Below, one piece after another: positions 47,785 to 56,351 of a DNA stretch of 64,000 nt (positions are counted from its first letter, which is position 1; each line of letters begins with the position of its first letter). The notes beneath the pieces were generated by a model. The model did not search any database. It was given only the letters and a program-made list of their open reading frames with translations, and was not told the origin of the DNA. Origin of the DNA: Gemmatales bacterium (GTDB lineage Bacteria; Planctomycetota; Planctomycetia; Gemmatales; Gemmataceae); the NCBI GenBank assembly GCA_026004675.1, contig BPJP01000001.1, forward strand, positions 744,001 through 808,000, given 5' to 3'. The translations under genes were made by a program, and so were the position numbers.

Positions 47785-49023
47785 ATGCAATACTCGCGCG
47801 TGTTCATCGACGCGATCGGTTATGAACTTGCTCCGGTCGTCGTCAGCAGCGAAGAATTGGAATGCCGCCTGGCGCCTCTTTACGAACGGCTACGTATGCC
47901 GCCGGGCCAGTTGGAATCGCTCACCGGCATCATGGAGCGGCGCTGGTGGGAGACGGGCTACCCAATCGCGCAGGGGGCGACGCTGGCGGCGAAAAAGGCT
48001 TTAGTCCTCGCCGACATTCCACCATCGCGGATCGACACGCTCATCTACGCGGGCGTTTGCCGGGAGCAATTCGAACCAGCCACCGCCTGTCGGGTTGCCG
48101 CCGCATTGGGGATCAGTCCGGATGCCGCCGTTTATGACTTGAGCAACGCTTGTCTTGGCGTCCTGAATGGCATCCTCGATGTCGCCAATCGGATCGAACT
48201 GGGGCAAATCCATGCCGGTCTGATCGTTTCCTGCGAAAGCGCGAGAGAGATCAACGAGATCGTTATCAGCCGACTGGTGGCCCAAGGCGATATGGATATG
48301 TTCCGCAATTCGCTGGCCACCTTGACAGGCGGTTCCGGTGCCGTCGCTGTTTTGGTGACGGACGGTTCCTTCAACAAAAGCCAGCGTCGACAACTCGTTG
48401 GTGGGGTGACGCAGGCGGCTCCCGAATACCACTCTTTGTGCCGCTGGGGTCTCGATCAAACACCGTCGCAGAGTACCAGCGATGCCGACCTGGCCGAGAA
48501 AATCGAGGAAGTTCTGGTACAGACTTTGCACCAGAAATTGCGTGCTGTCCTGCCGGCGGGAGTCGCTCCCAAAGTGGAAGGGTTGATCCTGGCAGCCCTG
48601 AAACAAAACCTGGAAGGCATTCTCCCGTCGGTCGTCAAAAGCAGGATCGAACGCTATCTACCCGCCACTTTTACACAGTTCATGACGACTGATTCGATCT
48701 CGGTATTGAAATACGGGGTGGCTCTCGGGCTGCGAACATGGCAAGCGTTCTTGCGCAAGCTGGGATGGATGAAGGAAAACGTCGACAAGGTGATTTGCCA
48801 TCAAGTCGGCGCCGGCCATCGCGATGCCATCCTGAAAACACTCGACATACCGGAGGTCAAAGACTTCAGCACTTACCCGTTTCTGGGCAATATGGGAACC
48901 GTTTCCCTGCCCCTCACCGCCGCCTTGGCAGAAGAGCGCGAGTTTTTGGTAACCGGTAATCGCGTCGGCTTTCTCGGAATCGGCAGTGGACTGAATTGTC
49001 TGATGCTGGGTCTGAACTGGTGA
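47785..49023 (+). CDS. 3-oxoacyl-ACP synthase III-like thiolase, OleA-like
   Basis: 412 residues, longer than FabH (about 320). The catalytic triad positions are present: Cys in LSNACLGVLNG (about 118), His in ICHQVGAGHRD (about 332) and Asn in LGNMGTVSLP (about 372). Length and the inserted segment at 210-290 fit OleA, which condenses two acyl chains head to head, better than FabH. The partner genes oleB, oleC and oleD are not in the window. It is monocistronic with its own promoter. Confidence 0.82.
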   Translation: MQYSRVFIDAIGYELAPVVVSSEELECRLAPLYERLRMPPGQLESLTGIMERRWWETGYPIAQGATLAAKKALVLADIPPSRIDTLIYAGVCREQFEPATACRVAAALGISPDAAVYDLSNACLGVLNGILDVANRIELGQIHAGLIVSCESAREINEIVISRLVAQGDMDMFRNSLATLTGGSGAVAVLVTDGSFNKSQRRQLVGGVTQAAPEYHSLCRWGLDQTPSQSTSDADLAEKIEEVLVQTLHQKLRAVLPAGVAPKVEGLILAALKQNLEGILPSVVKSRIERYLPATFTQFMTTDSISVLKYGVALGLRTWQAFLRKLGWMKENVDKVICHQVGAGHRDAILKTLDIPEVKDFSTYPFLGNMGTVSLPLTAALAEEREFLVTGNRVGFLGIGSGLNCLMLGLNW

Positions 49024-49054
49024 GTTGGAAATCAGCGAACGACGCATATCGAGG

Positions 49055-49924
49055 TCACAAGCTCGCTGCTAATTCATAGACCTCCTCCACATCGAGAACC
49101 TGGTCGTTACTTTGAAACAGTCTGCTGATGGCGGCTTTGTGAATCTTCATTTTGGTAGCGCCGATGCCGATGGCGCCGTAGCAGAATGCGTCGTTGCGTA
49201 AAACAGCGTGATCACGATAATCGACGCCTTCCATTCCCAAAGGAGGAACGGCGTTGAGATCGATGGCCACGCGCAAATCGGAGCATTTGTTGCGTTGCTC
49301 TTCGGTAAGCATCCTTACGCCGGCAGCACCGGCAGCGATCACGAGGTTTCGACCCGACAGGGCGGCTACGGTGCCCTCCGACGAACTGGTCTCGACAGGT
49401 TCGACACGGGCGTTGTTCACTTTCTGGCGGATGGCCTCGCAGACGCTCATAGCGCGGTCGAGCTTTCGCGACGCGATACGGACTTCGCTTCCTTGTCGGG
49501 CCAGCAAACGCGCCACACGTTGTCCGACCGGCCCCGTTCCTCCCAGTACCAATGCCCGAGCGTGGCTGAGGTCGAGATGTTGCGCAGCCGAGTAGACTGC
49601 GGCGGCGGAAGTCGTGCTGCATCCGTTCGCGTCGAACAGAATCGAAACGCGCAACCCGACGTCGGGAAGCATATGGCGTCTTGCTTCGTCGAAAAGTTCC
49701 TCCGCTTTTTCGACGTTGCTGCCGCCGATGAACAATGCCGTCCGTTTCAGGTGCTTGACGCCGCGTGTGAAAATGGCCCCATGAACAAGGTCGCGGACTT
49801 GCTCGGGACGTACCCCGCCGTAGCTGAAGATTTCCTCGACGCCTGCGTCGACCGCCACCACACGGTCAAAGACGCTGGGGAGCGGGTCGCAGTCGATCTG
49901 TACGAGAATGGTTCGCCGCTCCAT
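49055..49924 (-). CDS. NAD(P)-dependent methylene-tetrahydromethanopterin dehydrogenase-like protein
   Basis: 289 residues. The family features KRTALFIGGSNVEKAEELF and DANGCSTTSAAAVY are typical of MtdB/MtdA-type dehydrogenases, followed by a Rossmann fold (ALVLGGTGPVGQRVARLLA). In methylotrophs and planctomycetes MtdB oxidises methylene-H4MPT, the product of the Fae reaction. The fae gene lies just upstream on the same strand, so the two work in formaldehyde oxidation or detoxification. Confidence 0.9.
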   Translation of the reverse strand: MERRTILVQIDCDPLPSVFDRVVAVDAGVEEIFSYGGVRPEQVRDLVHGAIFTRGVKHLKRTALFIGGSNVEKAEELFDEARRHMLPDVGLRVSILFDANGCSTTSAAAVYSAAQHLDLSHARALVLGGTGPVGQRVARLLARQGSEVRIASRKLDRAMSVCEAIRQKVNNARVEPVETSSSEGTVAALSGRNLVIAAGAAGVRMLTEEQRNKCSDLRVAIDLNAVPPLGMEGVDYRDHAVLRNDAFCYGAIGIGATKMKIHKAAISRLFQSNDQVLDVEEVYELAASL

Positions 49925-49962
49925 CCCCCTTTTCTTCTCCTTTCCTCTTCAAGCAAAACAAG

Positions 49963-49997
49963 CCGGGCAGAGGGCGCGGCCATGCCCGGTCTTTTTT
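49963..49997. terminator. Hairpin between fae and mtdB-like genes
   Basis: A 7-bp stem (CCGGGCA at 49963-49969 with TGCCCGG at 49983-49989) is followed on the plus strand by TCTTTTTT and on the minus strand only by CTTGTTTT. The neighbouring genes are on the minus strand, so it may be a partial terminator or an mRNA stabiliser that lowers mtdB expression relative to fae. Confidence 0.45.
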
Positions 49998-50015
49998 CCG
50001 TGTGCCGATGCCGTT

Positions 50016-50513
50016 CTACGCGGGAGAGAAGGGGTGTTTGGACGTGTCCTTCTCGGCGAGAATCTTGTCGATGGATGGTTCGTTTTTCATGGCCCGTTCG
50101 ATGGCCAGTTTGGTGGCGTCGTAATTATTCTGGTAGATTTTCTTGTCGTCGTCTGCTTTCCAATGAATGAAGACACCGCAGACAATCACCAGTTGATCCG
50201 CTTGATCTTTGGGAATCGTACCGGCGGCCACCGAGTCAGCGACGGCTTTGGCAACAGCCCGCTGAGCTGGACCGAACATTTGCACCGCTTGTTTTTCACC
50301 TTGAATGGTGACCTTAGTAATCATCACGGTCGCAGGTTTGCAAATCAGGTTCGGTGTCAGGACCGCCAGCAGATTGGAATGACCCCGGTTTTGATTCGCC
50401 AGCGCATTGGCGAACGCCATTCCGACCGGTCCGTCTTTGGAACCGATCAGCAAGTCGATATGGGCTACTTCATTGCCGTCGCCAGCCAGGGCTTCCCCAA
50501 TGTACATCGACAT
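50016..50513 (-). CDS. fae: Formaldehyde-activating enzyme
   Basis: 165 residues, the normal length. GEALAGDGNEVAHIDLLIGS with the essential His (about residue 18), and GPVGMAFANALANQNRGHSN are near-diagnostic. Fae condenses formaldehyde with tetrahydromethanopterin to methylene-H4MPT. It is the first gene of a two-gene C1 unit with the mtdB-like gene. AAAAAAGGAG is the ribosome binding site. Confidence 0.96.
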   Translation of the reverse strand: MSMYIGEALAGDGNEVAHIDLLIGSKDGPVGMAFANALANQNRGHSNLLAVLTPNLICKPATVMITKVTIQGEKQAVQMFGPAQRAVAKAVADSVAAGTIPKDQADQLVIVCGVFIHWKADDDKKIYQNNYDATKLAIERAMKNEPSIDKILAEKDTSKHPFSPA

Positions 50514-50657
50514 ACAGCATCTCCTTTTTTGCGAACTTGTGGGACGTTGCGCAGGACTATACCAGCATATAAAGTCAATGGCCAGGGGCTAGTTTGGTGC
50601 CGGGGATATCGCGATAGCGACTGGCCAAACGGCGCTATGCCCGTTACCGATGCTGCT

Positions 50658-51101
50658 TTATTGGTTTGTTGCCCGCGGGTCATCGTGCACGATCAGGCAT
50701 TGATCGGGAATTGCTCTGGGCAACTTGACGACCATGACCGAGCAGGGAGCGTCTTGCATCACTTTCTCGGCGACGCTGCCGAGCAAGATTTTCTCCACAC
50801 CGGTTCGGCCATGGGTGCCCATGACGATCAAATCGGCCATCGACTCATGAGCAAACCGGACAATCTCGGTGGCCGGGTCGCCGAACAACATCTTGTGCCG
50901 CACCGTGATCGACCGATTCAAAGGGCGAATCTGTTCCAGTTGGCCACGCCAATATTCCGCGTTCTTTTCCCGTGAGGAATGGACATAAATGATCGTCAGT
51001 TCGGCGCCGTGATTCTCTGCCAAAGCCACTGCGTGGAAGTAAGCCTGATTGGAGTACGAGGAGAAATCGGTCGGGTACAGAATCCGCTTGATATGAATCA
51101 T
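50658..51101 (-). CDS. Universal stress protein family protein
   Basis: 147 residues from the ATG at 51101, which follows a perfect AGGAGG site; a start 51 codons upstream is unsupported. The UspA fold begins IHIKRILYPTDFSSYSNQA, and the ATP-binding motif GxxGxxG...GS is MGTHGRTGVEKILLGSVAE. Such proteins respond to growth arrest and stress. No partner gene is evident. Confidence 0.93.
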   Translation of the reverse strand: MIHIKRILYPTDFSSYSNQAYFHAVALAENHGAELTIIYVHSSREKNAEYWRGQLEQIRPLNRSITVRHKMLFGDPATEIVRFAHESMADLIVMGTHGRTGVEKILLGSVAEKVMQDAPCSVMVVKLPRAIPDQCLIVHDDPRATNQ

Positions 51102-51351
51102 TTTGTACACCTCCTGCCTGACTCGGCCGGGTTGCCGGCGAGTTCCTAATGGAGAATTTGTTTTGATCTGGCTTAAGATGGTACCAGTTTTGCTAGCGTG
51201 CGCCAAACACGAAGCGCATGGCAGCAGTTTACGGGTTGGCCAATGTCTTGGCACCGGGTTTCGCCGGGAATTGCGGGGTTCCTAACGGGTATTCACTCGA
51301 TACACTAAGATTGATCGAGAAGCGATTCGTAACCCCCAACGGGAGCCGGAA

Positions 51352-52227
51352 TTGAAAGAGTTCGACTATGCCGCACCGCGCACGTTGTCGGAAGCGCTTG
51401 CCCTTCTGGCAGAGAACGGCGAACGGGCCCGCGTGCTTGCAGGTGGGACAGACTTGATCGTCCAGCTTCGTGAAGGCCGATGCGACGCGGACCTGGTCGT
51501 CGATGTCAAGCGTATTCCCGAGTTGAACGAATTGGCATTCGATCCGGCAAAAGGATTGTTTTTGGGTGCGGCGGTTCCCTGTTACCGCATTTACGAGAAT
51601 GCAGAGATTGCTGGCCGATACCCTGGACTGATCGATGCGGTGTCGATGATAGGCGGCATTCAAATTCAGAGCCGAGCGAGTGTCGGTGGAAACCTGTGCA
51701 ACGCTTCGCCAGCAGCGGACACGATCCCACCGTTGATCGTACATCGCGCCGTCTGCGTCATCGCCGGGCCAAAGGGTCAGCGGGAAGTTCCTGTGGAACA
51801 GTTTTGCGTCGGTCCGGGGAAAACGATTTTGCGAGCGGGAGAAATCTTGGTGGGGCTGAAGATACCCGTGCCGCCGCCGCGTTTCGGTGCTTCTTATCTG
51901 CGCTTCATACCGCGCAATGAAATGGACATCGCCGTGGCCGGCGCCGCCGTGGCAGTCGCACTCAACGCCGACAAAACCAGGTGCGAAGGCGCCCGCGTGG
52001 CTTTGTCAGCTGTCGCCCCGACCCCTTTGCTTGTTTCCGAGGCCGGCGATGTCCTGATCAACGGCCCTCTGAACGAGAAAGCCATGGACCAGATGGCACA
52101 AACGGCTCAGCAGGCGGCGAAACCGATAGACGATATGCGAGGCACTGCCGAGTTTCGCCGCCACCTGGTCGGGGTGCTGACTCGACGCGCTCTTCGCAAC
52201 GCGCTGGCCCGTGCAGTGGAATCCTGA
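51352..52227 (+). CDS. FAD-binding subunit of a xanthine dehydrogenase/CO dehydrogenase-type enzyme
   Basis: 291 residues from a TTG at 51352 with a GGGAG site. FAD motifs RVLAGGTDLIVQL (about 28) and ASVGGNLCNASPAADTIPPL (about 104) are those of the CoxM/XdhB-type medium subunit. It passes electrons between the 2Fe-2S subunit and an acceptor. The next gene is the 2Fe-2S subunit, 17 bp on, but the large molybdopterin subunit is absent from the window. Confidence 0.92.
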   Translation: MKEFDYAAPRTLSEALALLAENGERARVLAGGTDLIVQLREGRCDADLVVDVKRIPELNELAFDPAKGLFLGAAVPCYRIYENAEIAGRYPGLIDAVSMIGGIQIQSRASVGGNLCNASPAADTIPPLIVHRAVCVIAGPKGQREVPVEQFCVGPGKTILRAGEILVGLKIPVPPPRFGASYLRFIPRNEMDIAVAGAAVAVALNADKTRCEGARVALSAVAPTPLLVSEAGDVLINGPLNEKAMDQMAQTAQQAAKPIDDMRGTAEFRRHLVGVLTRRALRNALARAVES

Positions 52228-52244
52228 TTGAGATTGGCTCAACC

Positions 52245-52715
52245 ATGAGAAAAATCCACGTTCACGCACAAATCAACGGTCTACCAACTGATTTCCTTTG
52301 CGAACCGAGGCAAAGCCTGCTCGAGGTCTTGCGCGACGAGTTGCGCCTGACAGGTGCCAAAGAAGGATGCAACAATGGCAATTGCGGCGCCTGCAACGTG
52401 CTGCTCGACGGCCGGCTCGTGAATGCCTGTTGCGTACTCGCTGTCGAGATCGAAGGCCGGACGGTTGAAACTGTGGAAGGCATGGCGACCCCCCAGGGTT
52501 TGCATCCCTTACAACGGTGTTTCATGCAGGATGCAGCTTTGCAATGCGGTATCTGTACGCCCGGCTTTCTCGTGGCCGCCAAAGCTTTGCTGGACCGTTT
52601 TCCGCATCCCTCAGAACAACAAGTTCGCCATTATCTCGCGGGCAACCTTTGCCGGTGCACTGGATATGATAAAATCGTTCGCGCCGTCATGGATGCGGCC
52701 GAATCTTCTTCGTGA
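52245..52715 (+). CDS. 2Fe-2S subunit of a xanthine dehydrogenase/CO dehydrogenase-type enzyme
   Basis: 156 residues from the ATG at 52245. The N-terminal plant-type cluster is in EGCNNGNCGACNVLLDG and NAC, and the second cluster is in QCGICTPGF and NLCRCTGY. The family is the small subunit (CoxS/XdhC-type) of molybdenum hydroxylases. The usual third partner, the molybdopterin-binding large subunit, does not follow; the next gene is an unrelated ATPase. Confidence 0.93.
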   Translation: MRKIHVHAQINGLPTDFLCEPRQSLLEVLRDELRLTGAKEGCNNGNCGACNVLLDGRLVNACCVLAVEIEGRTVETVEGMATPQGLHPLQRCFMQDAALQCGICTPGFLVAAKALLDRFPHPSEQQVRHYLAGNLCRCTGYDKIVRAVMDAAESSS

Positions 52716-52819
52716 AGCCGTTTCGGCAGCGGTCGTTCACAAGTGATGCCGATTCTCGGGGGACGGGTCGAACCGGGTCGCGTGCCATTCACACGCGTTA
52801 CACACTGGGAAACGTTCCC

Positions 52820-54532
52820 ATGATCGCGTTGACAGACGGCTTCCTCCTGTTTGCGGAAAACGCCGCCGATTCCCTGTTCCCGCGAGGTCCGGGATTCTAT
52901 TTCAGTTTCAGCAAGATTCTCGCGGTCGCGGTCGTTTATCTTGCCTGGATCAAGCTATGCGCGTGGGCCGATACCGACGCCCAAAAACTCAGGCTGCCGG
53001 CATCATCCTGGAACCTGGCTATGCTCGCTGGCGGAATGGCCGGTCTATTGATCCTTTGGCTCTTGCCCCTCTTTCTGCTCGGTTTTCTGACGCTTGTTGT
53101 CCTGTCCTATTCACCCGTGTTTTTCTACATCGTGTTTCGCGATCGGCATGTTCCCCAAGACCAGCGAATTTTGACGGAAACGTTTATGAAACGTCTCATA
53201 AGACGTTATTTCTATGTGGAGGAGGACGAAGACGAACCAGTCAGCCCCAAACGCAAAAAGCCGACGAAAGATCGGCCGAAACTCTCGACAGAGGGGCTGC
53301 AGTTTTTCCGCCGTGGCGGTCGTCAAGACGATTCGCCTTATCGTGGCCAACAAGCCCACGGCTTGCCCGGATACTCCCGCGCGTGCCGTTTGCTGAAAGA
53401 AGCGATCCGCCGGCGGGCCTCCGACATCCATCTCGAACCATCGCCTAAGGAAGTCGCCATTCGCTTTCGCATCGACGGCGTCATGCAACCAGTCGAAACC
53501 CTGACGCCTGCCGATGGTGAAGCGGTGGCCGCCGCCTGCAAATTTCTCGCCGAACTGGAGCCTGCGGCAAACAGGAAACAACAAACAGGCAGCTTCTGTA
53601 TCTCGATCGGCAAAACGGTCTATGACATCCGCGTCGATGCCCTGAGCACCGTTAGCGGAGAAAAAGTCGTCCTCCGCCTTTACGATCGCGCCAATGCGAA
53701 TCTGCGACTGGAAGAACTCGGCTTGCCCAGCGATGCCGTCGAGAGCATCTACAATTTTCTCGATTTGCCGCAGGGAATGCTGCTCGTTTCCGGTCCAAAC
53801 CATTCGGGTCGAACGACCACTTTGTATGCCATCTTGCAAGAGGTTGACCGATCGCAAAAAAGCGTCGTCACCCTCGAAGAATTTGTCGAACAGCGTTTGC
53901 AAGGGATTACGCAGGTTGAAATGGACCTAAGGACAGGCGGGTCGCAATCAAGCGCGTTGCGAGCATTGCTCGACCAGAACCCGGATGTTCTTCTGATAAG
54001 CGAACTGAGGGATCGCGAGACGGCCGACCTGGCATGCCAGGCCTCGGTTTCCGGCAAGCTGATCCTATCGAGCGTAACGGCACCGGATGCGGCCACGGGT
54101 CTGTTGCATCTGGTAGAATTGGGGGTGGCTGAGACATCGGTTGCCGCCGCCGTCAAATGTGTGATCAGCCAGCGTCTGGTGCACCTTCTCTGCGAACATT
54201 GCCGAATTCTCTATCAGCCGTCAGCGGAAGCCCTGCGCCATGCTGGTTTGCCCGCTGGCCGCATCAAACATCTGTATCGGCCTCGGAGCGGCACTGCGAG
54301 AACATTCCGGTGCAAGAAATGCGCCGGCCGACGCTTCCTTCGCAGAACAGGCGTGTTCGAGTTTTTGGCAGTCAATGAACCCATTCGCCAATTGTTGCTG
54401 CATAACACGAATCCCGAAACGCTTCTGCAAGTCGCCAAACGAGCCGGCATGAAGCCGCTGGTTGAGGAACTCTTGCACATGCTTCTCGAAGGCCGCATCA
54501 CCCTTCAGGAATGGACGCAATTGACGAGCTGA
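52820..54532 (+). CDS. Membrane-anchored GspE/PilB-like ATPase with altered Walker A
   Basis: 570 residues from the ATG at 52820. Two or three transmembrane helices occupy 28-110 (FSKILAVAVVYLAWIKLCAW; MLAGGMAGLLILWLLPLFLL), unusual because GspE/PilB proteins are soluble. The secretion ATPase domain spans 200-570: RRASDIHLEPSPKEVAIRFR, Walker B-like DVLLISELRDRETADLACQA, and two CxxC pairs (CEHC; CKKC) as in the zinc motif. Walker A, normally GPTGSGKTTT, reads GPNHSGRTTT, with Arg for the essential Lys (codon 53810-53812). It may have weak or no ATPase activity. The next gene, 18 bp on, is a CvpA-like membrane protein. No pilin or GspF gene is present. Confidence 0.85.
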   Translation: MIALTDGFLLFAENAADSLFPRGPGFYFSFSKILAVAVVYLAWIKLCAWADTDAQKLRLPASSWNLAMLAGGMAGLLILWLLPLFLLGFLTLVVLSYSPVFFYIVFRDRHVPQDQRILTETFMKRLIRRYFYVEEDEDEPVSPKRKKPTKDRPKLSTEGLQFFRRGGRQDDSPYRGQQAHGLPGYSRACRLLKEAIRRRASDIHLEPSPKEVAIRFRIDGVMQPVETLTPADGEAVAAACKFLAELEPAANRKQQTGSFCISIGKTVYDIRVDALSTVSGEKVVLRLYDRANANLRLEELGLPSDAVESIYNFLDLPQGMLLVSGPNHSGRTTTLYAILQEVDRSQKSVVTLEEFVEQRLQGITQVEMDLRTGGSQSSALRALLDQNPDVLLISELRDRETADLACQASVSGKLILSSVTAPDAATGLLHLVELGVAETSVAAAVKCVISQRLVHLLCEHCRILYQPSAEALRHAGLPAGRIKHLYRPRSGTARTFRCKKCAGRRFLRRTGVFEFLAVNEPIRQLLLHNTNPETLLQVAKRAGMKPLVEELLHMLLEGRITLQEWTQLTS

Positions 54533-54550
54533 AATGAGAGGTCCGCTGTC

Positions 54551-55156
54551 ATGCTTGAAGCTTTTACTGTCGTCGTGGTATTCGTTGTCGGTTGCGTTTT
54601 CGCCTGGCAAGGGCTGTTCGCAGCCTGCACCATGTTCGTCAACTTTCTGCTGGCCGGCTTGATTTGCTTCAACATCTGGGAACCGATCGCCGATGCACTC
54701 GAACTATTCTTTCGGGGCAGCATCATTCAAGGCTACGAAGATTTTCTTTCCCTCATCTTCTCATTCTGGATCTTTCTCTCGGTGTTTCGCATTCTTACAA
54801 ACTATCTGGCACCCCAGCAGATCGATTTTGACCCGCTGTTGCAGCACGTCGGCGGCGGCGTTATGGGGTTGCTCCTCGGCTACCTCGCCAGTGGTCTGCT
54901 CGTGTGTGCCATGCAAACGCTTCCCTGGGACGAGCGATTTCTCGGTTTCGATCCCAGTTATTCCAAAGAAGACGTCGTTCGCCGCTATATCCCCGCGGAT
55001 CGCGTGTGGTTGGCTATGATGCATCGGGCAAGCGCCGGTCCTTTCGCCAGCGGCGACGGCACCTTCGACGCTGACGGCTCGTTTACCATTCGTTATGCGC
55101 GCGACCGGCGTTTTCGATCGAGAGGAACGCAATCCTCAGGTGGCGAGCGTCCGTAG
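54551..55156 (+). CDS. CvpA-like polytopic membrane protein
   Basis: 201 residues with four hydrophobic segments in the first 125 residues (MLEAFTVVVVFVVGCVFAWQ at the start). The arrangement resembles CvpA proteins, which are linked to colicin V production and envelope integrity. The C-terminal 65 residues are hydrophilic and probably cytoplasmic or periplasmic. It lies 18 bp after the GspE-like gene on the same strand, so the two probably form an operon. Confidence 0.7.
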   Translation: MLEAFTVVVVFVVGCVFAWQGLFAACTMFVNFLLAGLICFNIWEPIADALELFFRGSIIQGYEDFLSLIFSFWIFLSVFRILTNYLAPQQIDFDPLLQHVGGGVMGLLLGYLASGLLVCAMQTLPWDERFLGFDPSYSKEDVVRRYIPADRVWLAMMHRASAGPFASGDGTFDADGSFTIRYARDRRFRSRGTQSSGGERP

Positions 55157-55195
55157 TCGTGGGGAAACGATTTCCGTTCGGCCCGTGCGCATTGG

Positions 55196-56191
55196 TTATT
55201 TTTTCTTCAGCAGAGCCAGGGGCATGGCCCGGAAGAAGACTCCCGAGCCTCCGTCTTGCTGGCTGCTGGTATCGTAGAAAATGGTGCCGAGCGTTTTGGC
55301 GTCGACTTCGACGCTGCGAGGGCAGGCTCGGCCGCCGATCGCCCGTCCGGGATTGTAAAACTCGACCGGGTGAGCCATGTCCCACGTCAGACCATCATCG
55401 CGAGAGAGGATGAAGTTGATTTTTTCGCCGCCGAAACCCGGGCCGACGATTTGCGACGCCAGAAGATAGCCGTTTTTCAACGCAATCAGCTGGTGCCGCC
55501 ATCCCTGCGACGACACATTGGGAAACGGCTCGATCGTCTGCCAGGTCTTGCCGCCGTCGGTCGAGCGCAGTCCTTTGCCGCTGATCAGCGTTCCTTGGGC
55601 GGTTTTGACGATAGGAACAAGTCCGTGGTTTCGCCCGTCGCCAAACGGTTTTTCCTCGCTGGTCTTGGGATTGTAAACGATCGTGCGATCCGCCAGCGGG
55701 AACACCCAAGCATCGACTGCGAGTTCCAGAATCGGGTGACGAATGACGCTGTGGATTCTGGGATTCTTGTTCTTTGCGAGTTTCGCGGGTTGGCTCCAGG
55801 TGATGCCGTCGTCTCGGCTGATGGAAAAGGCGACGTAGCGGGATTTGCTTTTCTCATCGGGTTGGAACCAGACGTTCCAGGCGTGCAGCAGGCTGCCGTC
55901 GGACAAGGTCGTCAACGAGCCGGGGTAGACGTTTGCGTTGACGGTATGCGGGAACGGTATCGGCTTCGACCAGGTCTTGCCGCCGTCGGTCGAGCGCGTG
56001 ATCAGATAGGGTTTGTATTCGTTTTTGCAGAAGACAGCGACCAGCGTACCTTTTTTGCTGACGCACAGGGCAGGGTGGATATGCCCGGAAACGTTGGATG
56101 CGATGCGAACGGGCGCCGGCAAACCGGCGGCGTGCACCGGCTGGCAGACGGGCAAAAACAGGAAACCTGCAAAGATGGAAAGATGGTTCAT
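55196..56191 (-). CDS. Exported sialidase-like (Asp-box/BNR) protein
   Basis: 331 residues from the ATG at 56191, which begins a signal peptide (MNHLSIFAGFLFLPVCQPVH). Four Asp boxes, SxDxGxTW, are visible: STDGGKTWSKP, SRDDGITWSQP, STDGGKTWQTI and SRDDGLTWDMA. This is a six-bladed propeller of the exo-sialidase superfamily. The catalytic arginine triad is not evident, so sialic acid hydrolysis is not assured. It is one of two related genes in this region; the other is at 59129. Confidence 0.9.
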   Translation of the reverse strand: MNHLSIFAGFLFLPVCQPVHAAGLPAPVRIASNVSGHIHPALCVSKKGTLVAVFCKNEYKPYLITRSTDGGKTWSKPIPFPHTVNANVYPGSLTTLSDGSLLHAWNVWFQPDEKSKSRYVAFSISRDDGITWSQPAKLAKNKNPRIHSVIRHPILELAVDAWVFPLADRTIVYNPKTSEEKPFGDGRNHGLVPIVKTAQGTLISGKGLRSTDGGKTWQTIEPFPNVSSQGWRHQLIALKNGYLLASQIVGPGFGGEKINFILSRDDGLTWDMAHPVEFYNPGRAIGGRACPRSVEVDAKTLGTIFYDTSSQQDGGSGVFFRAMPLALLKKK

Positions 56192-56351
56192 GGTACGGCA
56201 CCTGATAGGCATGGGAAGCTGGAGTTGTCTGGCCCGCGAGCGAAAGGTACACTTCTTGGCTACAACACCGCCGCAAAAGCGTGACAACCGGACCTGGCAA
56301 CTTCGCGGCCTGCTGTTTTGTCCCTTCAAGATTAGCACAGGATGAGTGCCG

